Below, piece after piece: positions 44,428-52,827 of a stretch of DNA of 64,000 bases. Source of the DNA: Paracoccus sigandri. Lineage in GTDB: Bacteria; Pseudomonadota; Alphaproteobacteria; Rhodobacterales; Rhodobacteraceae. The translations under genes were made by a program, and so were the position numbers. The notes under the pieces were generated by a model. It was not told where the DNA came from, did no database searches, and saw nothing but the letters and a program-made list of their open reading frames with translations. The number at the start of each line of letters is the position of its first letter. Within the stretch, counting starts at the first letter, position 1. The stretch lies in the NCBI RefSeq assembly GCF_003709565.1, contig NZ_QNRC01000010.1, positions 97,191 through 161,190 of the forward strand, read 5' to 3'.

Positions 44428-45338
44428 CACTCGCTCCACCGCCGGTATTTCCGCTGGACCAGCGCCGAGACCCCCACCGTCAGGATCAGGGTGACGCTCA
44501 TCAGGATGAAGGCCAGGGCCGAGCCGAAGGGCCAGTTCATCGCCTTGGCGACCTGCTGGTAGACGGTCGGCGCCATCATGTGGAAGGTCGGGCCGCCCAG
44601 CAGCACCGGCGTCGCATAGGCGTTCATCGACAGGATGAAGCACAGCACCGTCCCCGCCAGTATCCCCGGCAGCGCCAGCGGCAGCACGACCCGGCGCATC
44701 ACCGTCAGATGGGTCGCGCCCAGGCTGCCCGCCGCATCCTCCAGGTTCGCGTCGATGGCCTCGAAGACGCTGTTCAGGGTGATGATCATGAAGGGCAACA
44801 GGACCGAGACCAGGCCGATCGTCACCGCCGTCGCGGTATACATCAGCCCCAGCGGCCCCTCGTATCCGAAGACGCCCAGGACCGAGGCCAGCACGCCCCT
44901 GTCGTTCAGGATCAGCATCCAGGCCGAGGTCCTGACCGCATTGCCGATCAACAGCGGCACCAGGATCACGATCAGCAGCATCCGCTTGGCGAAGGCCGAG
45001 ACGTGCCGGGCCAGGAAATAGGCGACCGGCACCCCCGCCACCAGGCAGATCGCCGTCGCCAGCGCCGAGATGCCAAGCGTGCGCAGCAGCACCTCCTGAT
45101 AGAAGGCGTCGGTGAAGAACTTAACGTAGTTCTCGGCGGTGAAGGCGCTGATCATCAGCTCGGCCGGATCGAAGCGGTTGAAGCTGTTGCGCAGCATCAG
45201 CGCCAGCGGCGCCAGCAGCCCGATCGTCACGAAGACCAGGGCGGGGGTGGTCAGGAAGGGCGCGCCGATCCGGCGCGGCGGCCTGCGGTCAGGCCTGTCC
45301 GGCGGCGCCATCTGCGCGACCGTGTCCGACATGCTCAT
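44427..45338 (-). CDS. Spermidine/putrescine-type ABC transporter permease (PotB family)
   Basis: A 303-residue permease with a proline- and arginine-rich cytoplasmic N-terminus, six helices and the contact loop EDAAGSLGATHLTVMRRVVLP. It follows the binding-protein gene by 36 bp and is coupled to the PotC-type gene. Confidence 0.9.
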   Translation of the reverse strand: MSMSDTVAQMAPPDRPDRRPPRRIGAPFLTTPALVFVTIGLLAPLALMLRNSFNRFDPAELMISAFTAENYVKFFTDAFYQEVLLRTLGISALATAICLVAGVPVAYFLARHVSAFAKRMLLIVILVPLLIGNAVRTSAWMLILNDRGVLASVLGVFGYEGPLGLMYTATAVTIGLVSVLLPFMIITLNSVFEAIDANLEDAAGSLGATHLTVMRRVVLPLALPGILAGTVLCFILSMNAYATPVLLGGPTFHMMAPTVYQQVAKAMNWPFGSALAFILMSVTLILTVGVSALVQRKYRRWSE

Positions 45339-45374
45339 GGGTGTCTCCCGTCAGGAATGGGCCGGGTCGCGGCA

Positions 45375-46445
45375 TCAGCTGGCAAAGGACTTGTTCCACC
45401 ATTCAAGCCAGGCGGCCGAATGCGCGGCGACATAGCCATAGTCCAGGAAACGCATCTTCGCGCGCTCCTCGGGGGTGAAGTCGATCAGGGCGCGCAGCTC
45501 GTCCGTCAGCGTGGCCTTCGTGTTGGCGGGCGCATAGAAGCTGGCTTCGGCAAGGCCGGCCATCGCCGTCGGGTCGATCATCGCGTCCAGATAGCTGTAG
45601 CCCGCATCCTTGTGCTCGCCATAGGTGGTCAGGCAGGCGCCGAAGGTCACGGCGATGGCGCCCTCGTCGGGATACTGGATCGCCAGGGGCAACCCGTCAT
45701 TGGCCCATTGCAGCCCCCGCGCCTTGTAGTTCACGGCGATGTCCACCTCGCCATTCGCCAGGCCGGCCTGCAATTGCTGATGCGCGGCATAGAGCCGGGG
45801 CCGGTTCTCGGCCACCAGCTTCTCCAGCAGGGGCTTGCCGTCCTCGGCATCCGTCATGCCGCCGGTCGAGATCAGCCCGGCCATCAGCATGTAGTTGAAA
45901 TACAGCTGGTTGGTCAGCCCGACCCGGCCCGCCCATTTCGGGTCCCACAGCTCGGCATAGGATTTCGGCGGCTCGGCGACCTTGTCCCGGTTATAGATGA
46001 TGACCACCCCGCTATAGAGCCAGGGCACGAAATAGGGCGAGCGCAGTTCGTCGACCAGATCGGCGTGGTTCGGGATGCGGGACAGGTCCAGATCGTCGAC
46101 GACCTCCTGCTGGCGCATCTCGAAGGCGTCGGAGCTGTTCAGGTGGATCACATCGGCCGAGGCCCGGCGGATGCGCTTCTCGCCCAGCAGCTTGGCCTTG
46201 CGCTCGGGCTCCATCGCCAGGTCGCGGATGACCCGGAAGCCCTTGTCCTCCAGCAGCGGCTTCTCGACATAGCGCATGGTGCGCTCGTTCCAGTCGCCGC
46301 CCCAGTTCGAGACCACCACGGTCCCGCCCGCCGCATGGGCCTGCCGCGGCAGCAGCACCGGAAGGGTCGCGCCCGCCATCAGCATCTGCATCACCCGGCG
46401 GCGGGACGGGGCGTGCGGCATCATGGGTTCTTTCTGCATCTTCAT
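45375..46445 (-). CDS. Spermidine/putrescine-type substrate-binding protein (PotD family), Tat leader
   Basis: A 356-residue periplasmic protein. The leader SRRRVMQMLMAGATLPVLL looks like a twin-arginine signal ending near AHAAGG (about residue 37). The mature part starts TVVVSNWGGDWNE, typical of PotD/family-1 solute-binding proteins. The start MKMQKEPMMPH is chosen because AGGGAGCC precedes it; the reading frame is open 41 codons further, into the LysR operator. First gene of the importer operon, divergent from a LysR gene. Confidence 0.88.
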   Translation of the reverse strand: MKMQKEPMMPHAPSRRRVMQMLMAGATLPVLLPRQAHAAGGTVVVSNWGGDWNERTMRYVEKPLLEDKGFRVIRDLAMEPERKAKLLGEKRIRRASADVIHLNSSDAFEMRQQEVVDDLDLSRIPNHADLVDELRSPYFVPWLYSGVVIIYNRDKVAEPPKSYAELWDPKWAGRVGLTNQLYFNYMLMAGLISTGGMTDAEDGKPLLEKLVAENRPRLYAAHQQLQAGLANGEVDIAVNYKARGLQWANDGLPLAIQYPDEGAIAVTFGACLTTYGEHKDAGYSYLDAMIDPTAMAGLAEASFYAPANTKATLTDELRALIDFTPEERAKMRFLDYGYVAAHSAAWLEWWNKSFAS

Positions 46446-46539
46446 GGCTCCCTGAAGCATGTCGTCGGTGGGGTTGGAACGGTGCGTCTTGGCGGCACCT
46501 TCGAGGTCTGACGATGAAGCTGGAAATTCCGTTTGTGAA

Positions 46540-46564
46540 ATATCAATTGAGGCTTTATTGATAT
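46540..46564. promoter_or_regulatory. LysR-type operator between potD-like gene and lysR
   Basis: ATATCAAT-N9-ATTGATAT is a perfect 8-bp inverted repeat of 25 bp in the 135-bp divergent gap, containing the T-N11-A core typical of LysR-family recognition sites. A further ATCAATA half-site lies at 46574-46580 next to the lysR start. Confidence 0.7.
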
Positions 46565-46580
46565 TCATCAGTTATCAATA

Positions 46581-47489
46581 ATGGCCTTCGGAATGAGCCT
46601 TGACCTGCGGCATCTGCGCGCTTTCGCGGCACTGGGCAAAGAGCTGCATTTCGGCCGCGCCGCCGACAGCCTGCACATCGCCCAGCCCGCGCTGACGAAG
46701 ACGATCCAGCAGCTGGAGGCAGAGATCGGCGCGCCCCTGCTGCTGCGCACGACGCGGCGGGTCGAGCTGACCGAGGCGGGAAAGGTGCTTCTGGCCGAAA
46801 TCTCGGGCATCGCGGGGCAGATCGACCGGGCCGTCGCCCGGACCCGCAATGCCGCGCGCGGCATCCGCGGCGAATTGCGGGTGGCCTATACCGATTTCGC
46901 CATCAACGGGCGGCTGCCGGATTTCCTGCGCGACTTCACGCAGGCGCATCCCGACATCCGGCTGGACCTGATCTTCATGCCGACCGTGCATCAGCATGTG
47001 GCGATCCTGCAGCAGACCATCGATGTCGGCTTTCTCTATGGGCAGTTCCGGCACAAGGCGACCAGCAGCCTGACCTTCGACGAGAACGAATATGTCGTGC
47101 TGCTGCCCTCGGGCCATCCGCTGGCGGCGCTGGAATCGCTGACGCTGGCGCAGCTGAGGGACGAGAAATTCGTCTTCGGGACCGGCGACAGCTGGGTCGT
47201 GTTCCGCAAGGAGGTGTTCGCCGAATGCCGCGCGCGCGGCTTCTTCCCCGACATCGCGCTGGAGGCGACCAACAGCGACGGCATCTTCGGCCTTGTCGCC
47301 GCCGGGGTCGGCGTCGCCATCTATTCCAGCTGCATCGGCAACCTGCCGCGCGAGGGCGTCGAGGTCCGGCCGCTGAGCGACCTGCCGGTGAAGCTGCCGA
47401 TCACCGCCGTCTGGGACCGCAGCAACCGCTCGGGCCTGCTGAACACCTTCCTGCGCTTCCTGCGCCGGTCGCTGCCCCCGCCGGCCTAG
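46581..47489 (+). CDS. LysR-family transcriptional regulator
   Basis: A 302-residue regulator with an N-terminal LysR winged helix-turn-helix (LRHLRAFAALGKELHFGRAADSLHIAQPALTKTIQQLE) and a C-terminal periplasmic-binding-like effector domain from about residue 95. Start is either 46581 or the ATG at 46593 (MSLDLRHLRAF), which is closer to the usual LysR start and has a weak GGA upstream. It is divergent from the polyamine-type importer operon and probably controls it through the inverted repeat at 46540. Confidence 0.9.
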   Translation: MAFGMSLDLRHLRAFAALGKELHFGRAADSLHIAQPALTKTIQQLEAEIGAPLLLRTTRRVELTEAGKVLLAEISGIAGQIDRAVARTRNAARGIRGELRVAYTDFAINGRLPDFLRDFTQAHPDIRLDLIFMPTVHQHVAILQQTIDVGFLYGQFRHKATSSLTFDENEYVVLLPSGHPLAALESLTLAQLRDEKFVFGTGDSWVVFRKEVFAECRARGFFPDIALEATNSDGIFGLVAAGVGVAIYSSCIGNLPREGVEVRPLSDLPVKLPITAVWDRSNRSGLLNTFLRFLRRSLPPPA

Positions 47490-47505
47490 GGCGGCGGGGG
47501 CCGCC
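47490..47505. terminator. GC hairpin after lysR
   Basis: GGCGGC-GGGG-GCCGCC, immediately after the lysR stop and before the 3' end of the convergent amidase gene. Perfect 6-bp stem, no T tract. Confidence 0.45.
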
Positions 47506-47542
47506 ATCCGCCCGCGGGGGCAGGCATGTGGCGGCCACCGGT

Positions 47543-48265
47543 TCATTCCGCGGCGACCCGCGCGGCGGCCAGCCCCTCGACATAGGCCACGCATTCCTCG
47601 ACCGACTTGACGTCGCCGAACTTGGCGTCGATGTCGAACAGGTTCCAGGCCACCGCCCCCGGCACCCGGTCGCCAATGCAGTCGCGCACCGCGATCGGCC
47701 GGAACCCGTCGGCAATGCCGTCGCAGATCGTCTGGCGCACGCAGGCGCAGGCGGTCACGCCGGTCACCAGGATCGTGTCCACCCCGTTCGCCCGCAGGAT
47801 GCCGGCAAGCTCGGTGCCGTGGAAGGACGAGGCGCGCTTCTTCAGCAGCGTGTATTCCCCCTTGACCGGCGCAATGCGGCTGTCGATGGCCCACAGCTCC
47901 TTGTTCTTCAGGTCGACGACATCAACCGGGATCTTGTTGTGCCACAGCCCCATATCGGTGAATTCGGCATTGCGGTCGGTGATCTCATAGGCGGTGGTGA
48001 CATGGATCACGGGCAGGTGGGCGGCACGAAAGGCGGCCAGCAGCTTCTGCATGCCGGGGATGATCTCGTCGTCCATCTTCTGCTGGTCGCAGGTGAAGGG
48101 GTTGCCGGGCCGGGTCCAGGCATTGGCCAGATCGACGCTGACCAGCGCCGGGCGCTTGCCAAAACCCACGCGGCGCTGGAAGCCGCGTTCCTGATACAGC
48201 CGGGTTGATGCATCGAATGCAGCTTGCAGCATCCGGTCCAGTTCGCGGTTATCGATGTCGCTCAT
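47543..48265 (-). CDS. Isochorismatase-family hydrolase, N-carbamoylsarcosine amidase-like
   Basis: A 240-residue cysteine hydrolase. The catalytic triad pattern of the family is present: Asp45 in VSVDLANAW, a lysine at 142 or 143 in LLKKRASSF, and Cys175 in TACACVRQT. The long N-terminal helix before the core and the FHGTEL stretch after the lysine are like N-carbamoylsarcosine amidohydrolase, which splits carbamoyl groups in creatinine breakdown; maleamate amidases are related alternatives. It is divergent from a second LysR gene, which likely regulates it. Confidence 0.85.
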   Translation of the reverse strand: MSDIDNRELDRMLQAAFDASTRLYQERGFQRRVGFGKRPALVSVDLANAWTRPGNPFTCDQQKMDDEIIPGMQKLLAAFRAAHLPVIHVTTAYEITDRNAEFTDMGLWHNKIPVDVVDLKNKELWAIDSRIAPVKGEYTLLKKRASSFHGTELAGILRANGVDTILVTGVTACACVRQTICDGIADGFRPIAVRDCIGDRVPGAVAWNLFDIDAKFGDVKSVEECVAYVEGLAAARVAAE

Positions 48266-48403
48266 TCGTCTTTCCTCTGGGTCCGGGCCCGGATCGGCCC
48301 GCATTTGCTAAAGTCGGAGGCTGTCGCCATGACCGCGTCCCGGCCACAGCCCAGAGAATGCCCCTGAGAGAGCCGGACTGGAATTGACAGTTCGGCAATT
48401 ATA

Positions 48404-48420
48404 GATGCATGCTGTGCATC
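48404..48420. promoter_or_regulatory. Candidate LysR operator in amidase/lysR divergent region
   Basis: GATGCA-TGCTG-TGCATC is a perfect 6-bp inverted repeat with a 5-bp centre. Just beside it, TATAAT on the minus strand (48398-48403) is a plausible -10 element for the amidase gene. The repeat overlaps an upstream possible ATG of the lysR gene, arguing for the later start at 48444. Confidence 0.5.
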
Positions 48421-48443
48421 AATCGAAAACCGCGCCGCCACCC

Positions 48444-49340
48444 ATGCACCAGCTTCCCGAAACCGCGCTGCTGCGGTCCTTCGTCACCGTCGCGCAAGAA
48501 CTCAGCTTCCGCCGCGCCGCCGACCGGCTGGCGCTGGACCAGTCGGCGCTGAGCCGCCGCATCCAGAAGCTGGAGGCCGAACTGGGCTATCCGCTGTTCG
48601 AACGCACCACGCGCGAAGTCGCCCTGACCCCGGCCGGGCAGGACTTCTATCGCAGCGTCTCACGGATCCTGCTGGATTGCTCGCGCTCGATCGACGAGGC
48701 GCGGCGCGTGGCGCTGGGTCATACCGGGCGGATCCGGGTGGGCTACATGGCCTTTGCCGCGACGGACCTCATGCCGCGGACGGTGGCCCGGTTCCGCGAC
48801 CGCTATCCGGGCATCACGCTGGAATTGCGCTTCATGCGCACCCAGATGCAGAAGATCGCGATCGCGAATGACGAAATCGACGTGGGGTTCCTGATCGGGC
48901 CCTATGACAACCGCGATTGTCACAGCCTCACCCTGGCGCTGGACCCGCTGCATGTCGTGACGCCGCAGCGGCACCGCCTGCTGCACCAGCCCACGGTCCA
49001 GCCGGCGGATATCGCGAACGAGCCGCTGATCCTCGGCAACATGGCGGAATGGGGCGAATACCGCTTCCGGCTGGAGGACCAGTTCGGCCGGCTTGGCATC
49101 TCGCTTGAACCGGCGCTGGAGGCCAGCACCACATTGGCGCTGATCGGGCTGGTGGCGTCGGGGCTGGGCATCACCGTCTATCCCGAAAGCCTGATCGGCT
49201 TTTTGGGCCGCAATGTCGAGGCGCGGCCGATCATCCACCCGGATCTCCACAGCCGCACCGTGCTGGTCTGGAAGCGCAGCAACCGCGCCCGCGCCGTGCT
49301 GAACTTCATCGAGACCGCCAGGAACCGCGGCCCCGCCTGA
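48444..49340 (+). CDS. LysR-family transcriptional regulator
   Basis: A 298-residue regulator: N-terminal helix-turn-helix LRSFVTVAQELSFRRAADRLALDQSALSRRIQKLE, C-terminal effector domain from about residue 90. The start MHQLPETALLRSF is preferred because an in-frame ATG at 48405 lies inside the inverted repeat; no strong ribosome site precedes either. It is divergent from the carbamoylsarcosine amidase-like gene and convergent with the EutH-family gene, only 7 bp away. Confidence 0.85.
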   Translation: MHQLPETALLRSFVTVAQELSFRRAADRLALDQSALSRRIQKLEAELGYPLFERTTREVALTPAGQDFYRSVSRILLDCSRSIDEARRVALGHTGRIRVGYMAFAATDLMPRTVARFRDRYPGITLELRFMRTQMQKIAIANDEIDVGFLIGPYDNRDCHSLTLALDPLHVVTPQRHRLLHQPTVQPADIANEPLILGNMAEWGEYRFRLEDQFGRLGISLEPALEASTTLALIGLVASGLGITVYPESLIGFLGRNVEARPIIHPDLHSRTVLVWKRSNRARAVLNFIETARNRGPA

Positions 49341-49347
49341 CCTGCGC

Positions 49348-50565
49348 CTAGGCTTCCGGCCGCTCGGGACCGGCGCCGGCGACGACCTCTCCGCTGCCGC
49401 GCGAGGCCAGCACCCAGACCGCCAGCGCGAAACCCGCGATCCCGCCGGCCAGCTTGCCCAGCAGCAAGGGCAGGATGATCGTCGGCTGGAAATTCGCCGA
49501 GAAGGCCAGGTGGTCGCCGAACATGAAGGCCGCGCAGACCGCGAAGGAGATGACCAGCACCTTGTCGCGCGGCGGCATGTCGCCGATCAGCCGGAACATC
49601 GCCAGCACATTGGCCGAGGCCGCCAACAGCCCGGCCGTCCCCGCCGGCGACAGGCCCAGCCGGTCCCCGATCCAGCGCATCGGCGCCTGCAGGAAGCGGT
49701 TCATCATCCAGACCATCGGGAAGGCCCCGCACAGCATGATGCCGATATAGCCGGCGATCTCCAGCGCGCGGAACTGGTCCTCGGCATCGGCGATAATCGG
49801 GGCGAAGCCCCAATGGCCGAAGACCGCGGTGAACAGCCCGGTGAAATATTCGACGATCGAGAAGACCAGCACCAGCGTGATCGCCGCATACATGATCCGC
49901 CCGAAGCCCAAAAACAGCCGGATCATCAGCGCCGGGAACAGCTTCAGCCCGGCGGCCAGCGCCGCGCAGAAGACGACCAGCGGGGCGAGGTTGCGCAGCA
50001 CCTCGGCCATGCCCATCGCCAGAAGATGGGTCGGCTGCCCGCTGGCGTCGATGTCGGGACGGATGCCGACCTGCATCGCCATCAGCAGAAGGCAGGACAC
50101 CAGCACGCCGACCGGGATCGACAGCACGCCGCACATGATGCCGACGGCCATGTATTGGTGATCGCTTCTGTCCAGCATGGCCAGGCCGACGGGGATGGTG
50201 AAGATGATCGTCGCCCCGGCCATGAAGCCGGTGATCGAGGCCATGATCCAGCCCTCGTTCGACAGCGCCAGCGTGTGGGCCAGCTGATAGCCGCCCATGT
50301 CCACCGCGATGATCGAGGTCGCAGCCATGGCGGGGTCGGCATTCACGACCTGGAAGACCGGCGTGACCCCGGCGCTGATGAAGGCCGAGAGATAGGGGAT
50401 CGCCGCCATGATCCCGGCCACGGGGATGAAGATATGACCGATGGCGTGAAGGCCGGCGTTGAATTCCCGGCCAAGCGGGCTTTCACTGTCGATGATCGAG
50501 GCGATCGCGCCGATCACCGCCGAAGCCATGATGACATAGATGACGAAGGTGCCGATATGGGCCAT
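49348..50565 (-). CDS. eutH: EutH-family transporter
   Basis: A 405-residue membrane protein with about 10-11 helices. Conserved blocks such as FQVVNADPAMAATSIIAVDMGGYQLA and FTIPVGLAMLDRSDHQYMAVG match EutH, the ethanolamine transporter of eut operons. No other eut gene (ammonia-lyase, shell proteins) is present. The start MAHIGTFVIYV has a GGGAGG site and defines the family length; the longer frame crosses the oxidase gene. It is the third gene of an operon after an SDR and an FAD oxidase, so it may import a different amino alcohol or polyol. Confidence 0.85.
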   Translation of the reverse strand: MAHIGTFVIYVIMASAVIGAIASIIDSESPLGREFNAGLHAIGHIFIPVAGIMAAIPYLSAFISAGVTPVFQVVNADPAMAATSIIAVDMGGYQLAHTLALSNEGWIMASITGFMAGATIIFTIPVGLAMLDRSDHQYMAVGIMCGVLSIPVGVLVSCLLLMAMQVGIRPDIDASGQPTHLLAMGMAEVLRNLAPLVVFCAALAAGLKLFPALMIRLFLGFGRIMYAAITLVLVFSIVEYFTGLFTAVFGHWGFAPIIADAEDQFRALEIAGYIGIMLCGAFPMVWMMNRFLQAPMRWIGDRLGLSPAGTAGLLAASANVLAMFRLIGDMPPRDKVLVISFAVCAAFMFGDHLAFSANFQPTIILPLLLGKLAGGIAGFALAVWVLASRGSGEVVAGAGPERPEA

Positions 50566-50624
50566 GAGGGCCTCCCTGTTGCGGGCCGGGGCACGGGCTT
50601 CTGCGTCCCGCCACCGGCTTCGGT

Positions 50625-51896
50625 TCAGCGCAGAAGCTGCGACAGATGGTCGTTGAGATAGACCCCCTGCGGATCCAGCTTGCGACGCAATTCGCGGAAA
50701 TCGCCGGCGCGGGGATAGATGGCGGTCACGTCCTCGCCGGTCAGGAAATGCAGCTTGCCCCAATGCGGACGCGCGCCATATCCGCGCAGGATCGCGTCGA
50801 CCGCGCGCAGGTAATCCCAGTAATCCTTGCCCGGCTCGCCCGAGACGGAAACCGTCACGCTGTCCTGACGATGAAACGGGCTCAGCCAGGCCTCGTCGCC
50901 GGCGGTGAAGCGGTATTCGATGGGATAGATCGCCTCGGGGAACCGCTCCAGCATCAGCTTGCGGACGGCGCGGACGGCGTCCTTGCCATGTTCGCGCGGC
51001 ACCGCATATTCCAGTTCGTGGAAGTTCGGGACATATTCGATGGGATAGACGTCCGAGCTGTAGGCGACCTTCTCGAATTCGGCCTCGAAGGGCTCGTCCT
51101 CGGTGATGTCCATGACCTTCATCTCGCAGACATCGGTGGTGCGGCCGGATGTCGAGGTGGCCGAGGTGTCGGGCAGGCAATAGCAATGCCGGCTTTCCTC
51201 GTAGGGGCACCAGAAGAAGCTGAAATGACGGTGCTTTTCGGCCAGCTCGTCATGCATCTCCATCGCCGATTCGAAATCCTCGCGCCAGATCCGCTCGCGC
51301 AGGCGATAGCTGTCGGTCAGTTGCAGCGTCATTTCCGAGATGACGCCGAGCGTCCCCAGCGACACCCGCCCCGCCAGCAGCAGCTCGGGGGTAGTTTCGT
51401 CCACGGTCAGGATCTCTCCGTCGGGCTGGATCAGCTTCATGCCGACGATGGCATCGGCCAGCACCGGCAGGCGCGCGCCGGTCCCGTGCGTTCCGGTGGT
51501 CAGCGCCCCGGCGACGGCCTGGCTGTCGATGTCGCCCTGGTTCAGCATCGACAGGCCCTCGGCCTTCAGCACCCTGACCAGCTCGTTGATCGTGGTTCCG
51601 GCCGCGGCCGTCACCCGGCGCCTCTGATGGTCGACGCCCTTGACGCCCTTCATGTTCGACAGCGTCAGGTGCAGCCCGCTGGTCAGGGCCACGGGCGTGA
51701 AGCTGTGGCCCGATCCCGCGACCCGGACGTTCAGCCCCCTGGCCGTCGCATCCCGGATCATCGCGCAAAGCTCGTCCTCGCTTCGCGGCGCGCCGCGCGC
51801 GGCCCGGACGCAGGACTGGTTGCCGACCCAGTTGCGCCAATGCGCGTGGTCGATGCCGAAATCGTTGACATGCATGTTGTGGGACGAAGTGGTCAT
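50625..51896 (-). CDS. FAD-linked oxidase of the sugar-1,4-lactone/alditol oxidase type
   Basis: A 423-residue VAO-family flavoprotein. The FAD-binding PP-loop is RVAGSGHSFTPVA (residues 58-70) with His64 at the position that carries covalent FAD in lactone and alditol oxidases. GTHGTGARLP and SLGTLGVISEMTLQL are typical of the FAD domain. The C-terminal ALO domain ends in HWGKLH, as in L-gulono- and D-arabinono-1,4-lactone oxidases and alditol oxidases. These enzymes use O2 and give H2O2. It lies 27 bp after the SDR gene and 59 bp before the EutH-family gene. Substrate unknown. Confidence 0.85.
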   Translation of the reverse strand: MTTSSHNMHVNDFGIDHAHWRNWVGNQSCVRAARGAPRSEDELCAMIRDATARGLNVRVAGSGHSFTPVALTSGLHLTLSNMKGVKGVDHQRRRVTAAAGTTINELVRVLKAEGLSMLNQGDIDSQAVAGALTTGTHGTGARLPVLADAIVGMKLIQPDGEILTVDETTPELLLAGRVSLGTLGVISEMTLQLTDSYRLRERIWREDFESAMEMHDELAEKHRHFSFFWCPYEESRHCYCLPDTSATSTSGRTTDVCEMKVMDITEDEPFEAEFEKVAYSSDVYPIEYVPNFHELEYAVPREHGKDAVRAVRKLMLERFPEAIYPIEYRFTAGDEAWLSPFHRQDSVTVSVSGEPGKDYWDYLRAVDAILRGYGARPHWGKLHFLTGEDVTAIYPRAGDFRELRRKLDPQGVYLNDHLSQLLR

Positions 51897-51923
51897 GCCG
51901 TATTCCCCCTGTCGGTCTTCGGT

Positions 51924-52691
51924 TCAGATCGCCGTATAGGCGTTGTCGGCGAACAGATGCGCGCCGTTGACGAAGCTTGCATCGTCGCTGGCAAGGAAAA
52001 GCGCGGCGCTGGCCACCTCCTCGGGCCTGCACAGGCGCCCCTGCGCGGCGGCGATGGCGGCCTCGGAGACATCGACGCCGTGGCGGGTCAGCATGTCGAT
52101 CTCGCGCAGCCCGTGCGCCGTGGCGATGAAGCCGGGGCAGATCGCATTCGAGCGGATGTTGCGGTCGCGGAATTCCACCGCCAGCGCGCGGGCGAACATG
52201 TGGCAGGCGCCCTTGCTGGTGCAGTAGAGCACCTCCATCGGCGTGCCGACCACGGCCGAGATCGATGAGGTGCAGATCACGCTGCCCCCGCCCGCCGCGA
52301 TCATGCCGGGCAGCACGGCCTTCGTGACCAGGAACATGCTTTTCACGTTCACCGCCATGATGCGGTCCCATTCCTCCTCGCTGGTTTCCAGGAAGGGCAG
52401 CGCGGCCAGGATGCCCGCATGGTTCATCAGCACGGTGATCGGGCCGAAGGCATCCTCGACCGCCTCGACCGCCGCCTGGACCTGCGCCGCATCGGACACG
52501 TCCGCCGGCACGAAGATCGCCTGCTGGCCCTGGTCGCGCAGGGATTGCGCCACCGCCTCGCCCTCGCTGCGGGGCAGGTCCAGGATCCCGACCTTCGCGC
52601 CCTCGGCGGCGAACAGCCGGGACGCGGCCAGCCCGCAACCCCCGGCGCCGCCGGTGATCAGGGCCACCTTGCCTGTCAGTCTTCCGTTCAC
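51924..52691 (-). CDS. Short-chain dehydrogenase/reductase (SDR)
   Basis: A 255-residue classical SDR: cofactor motif TGGAGGCG (residues 13-20), Asp38 after strand 2 favouring NAD, NHAG (90-93), catalytic Ser in CTSSIS and Tyr156-x3-Lys160. First gene of an operon with the lactone/alditol-type oxidase and the EutH-family transporter, divergent from a LuxR-type regulator. Likely oxidises an alcohol group of the same imported compound. Confidence 0.9.
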   Translation of the reverse strand: MNGRLTGKVALITGGAGGCGLAASRLFAAEGAKVGILDLPRSEGEAVAQSLRDQGQQAIFVPADVSDAAQVQAAVEAVEDAFGPITVLMNHAGILAALPFLETSEEEWDRIMAVNVKSMFLVTKAVLPGMIAAGGGSVICTSSISAVVGTPMEVLYCTSKGACHMFARALAVEFRDRNIRSNAICPGFIATAHGLREIDMLTRHGVDVSEAAIAAAQGRLCRPEEVASAALFLASDDASFVNGAHLFADNAYTAI

Positions 52692-52807
52692 GTCATCCTC
52701 CCTGGCCGGGCTTGCCGGCCCGGCTTGTTTCTGCGTCTATGGGGCATCGCACCCGGTCGCTCCCAAGACCGGATCAAGGAAAGCCTAGGGCGCGGCGGAT
52801 GGATTGC

Positions 52808-52827
52808 CATATGACGAAAGTTATATG
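52808..52827. promoter_or_regulatory. 20-bp inverted repeat, lux-box-like, in SDR/luxR divergent region
   Basis: CATATGAC-GAAA-GTTATATG has arms matching at 7 of 8 positions and the 20-bp length of boxes bound by LuxR-type proteins. It lies between the divergent SDR operon and the LuxR-family gene, overlapping the ATG at 52825. Confidence 0.5.

Noticed and set aside
48384..48412. Sigma-70 promoter with TTGACA upstream of the second lysR
   Set aside because: TTGACA is a perfect -35, but no acceptable -10 hexamer lies 16-18 bases downstream (GCATGC at 17).
52804..52824. TTG start for the LuxR-type gene
   Set aside because: It adds seven residues within the inverted repeat and has no ribosome site; ATG 52825 or GTG 52843 fits better.
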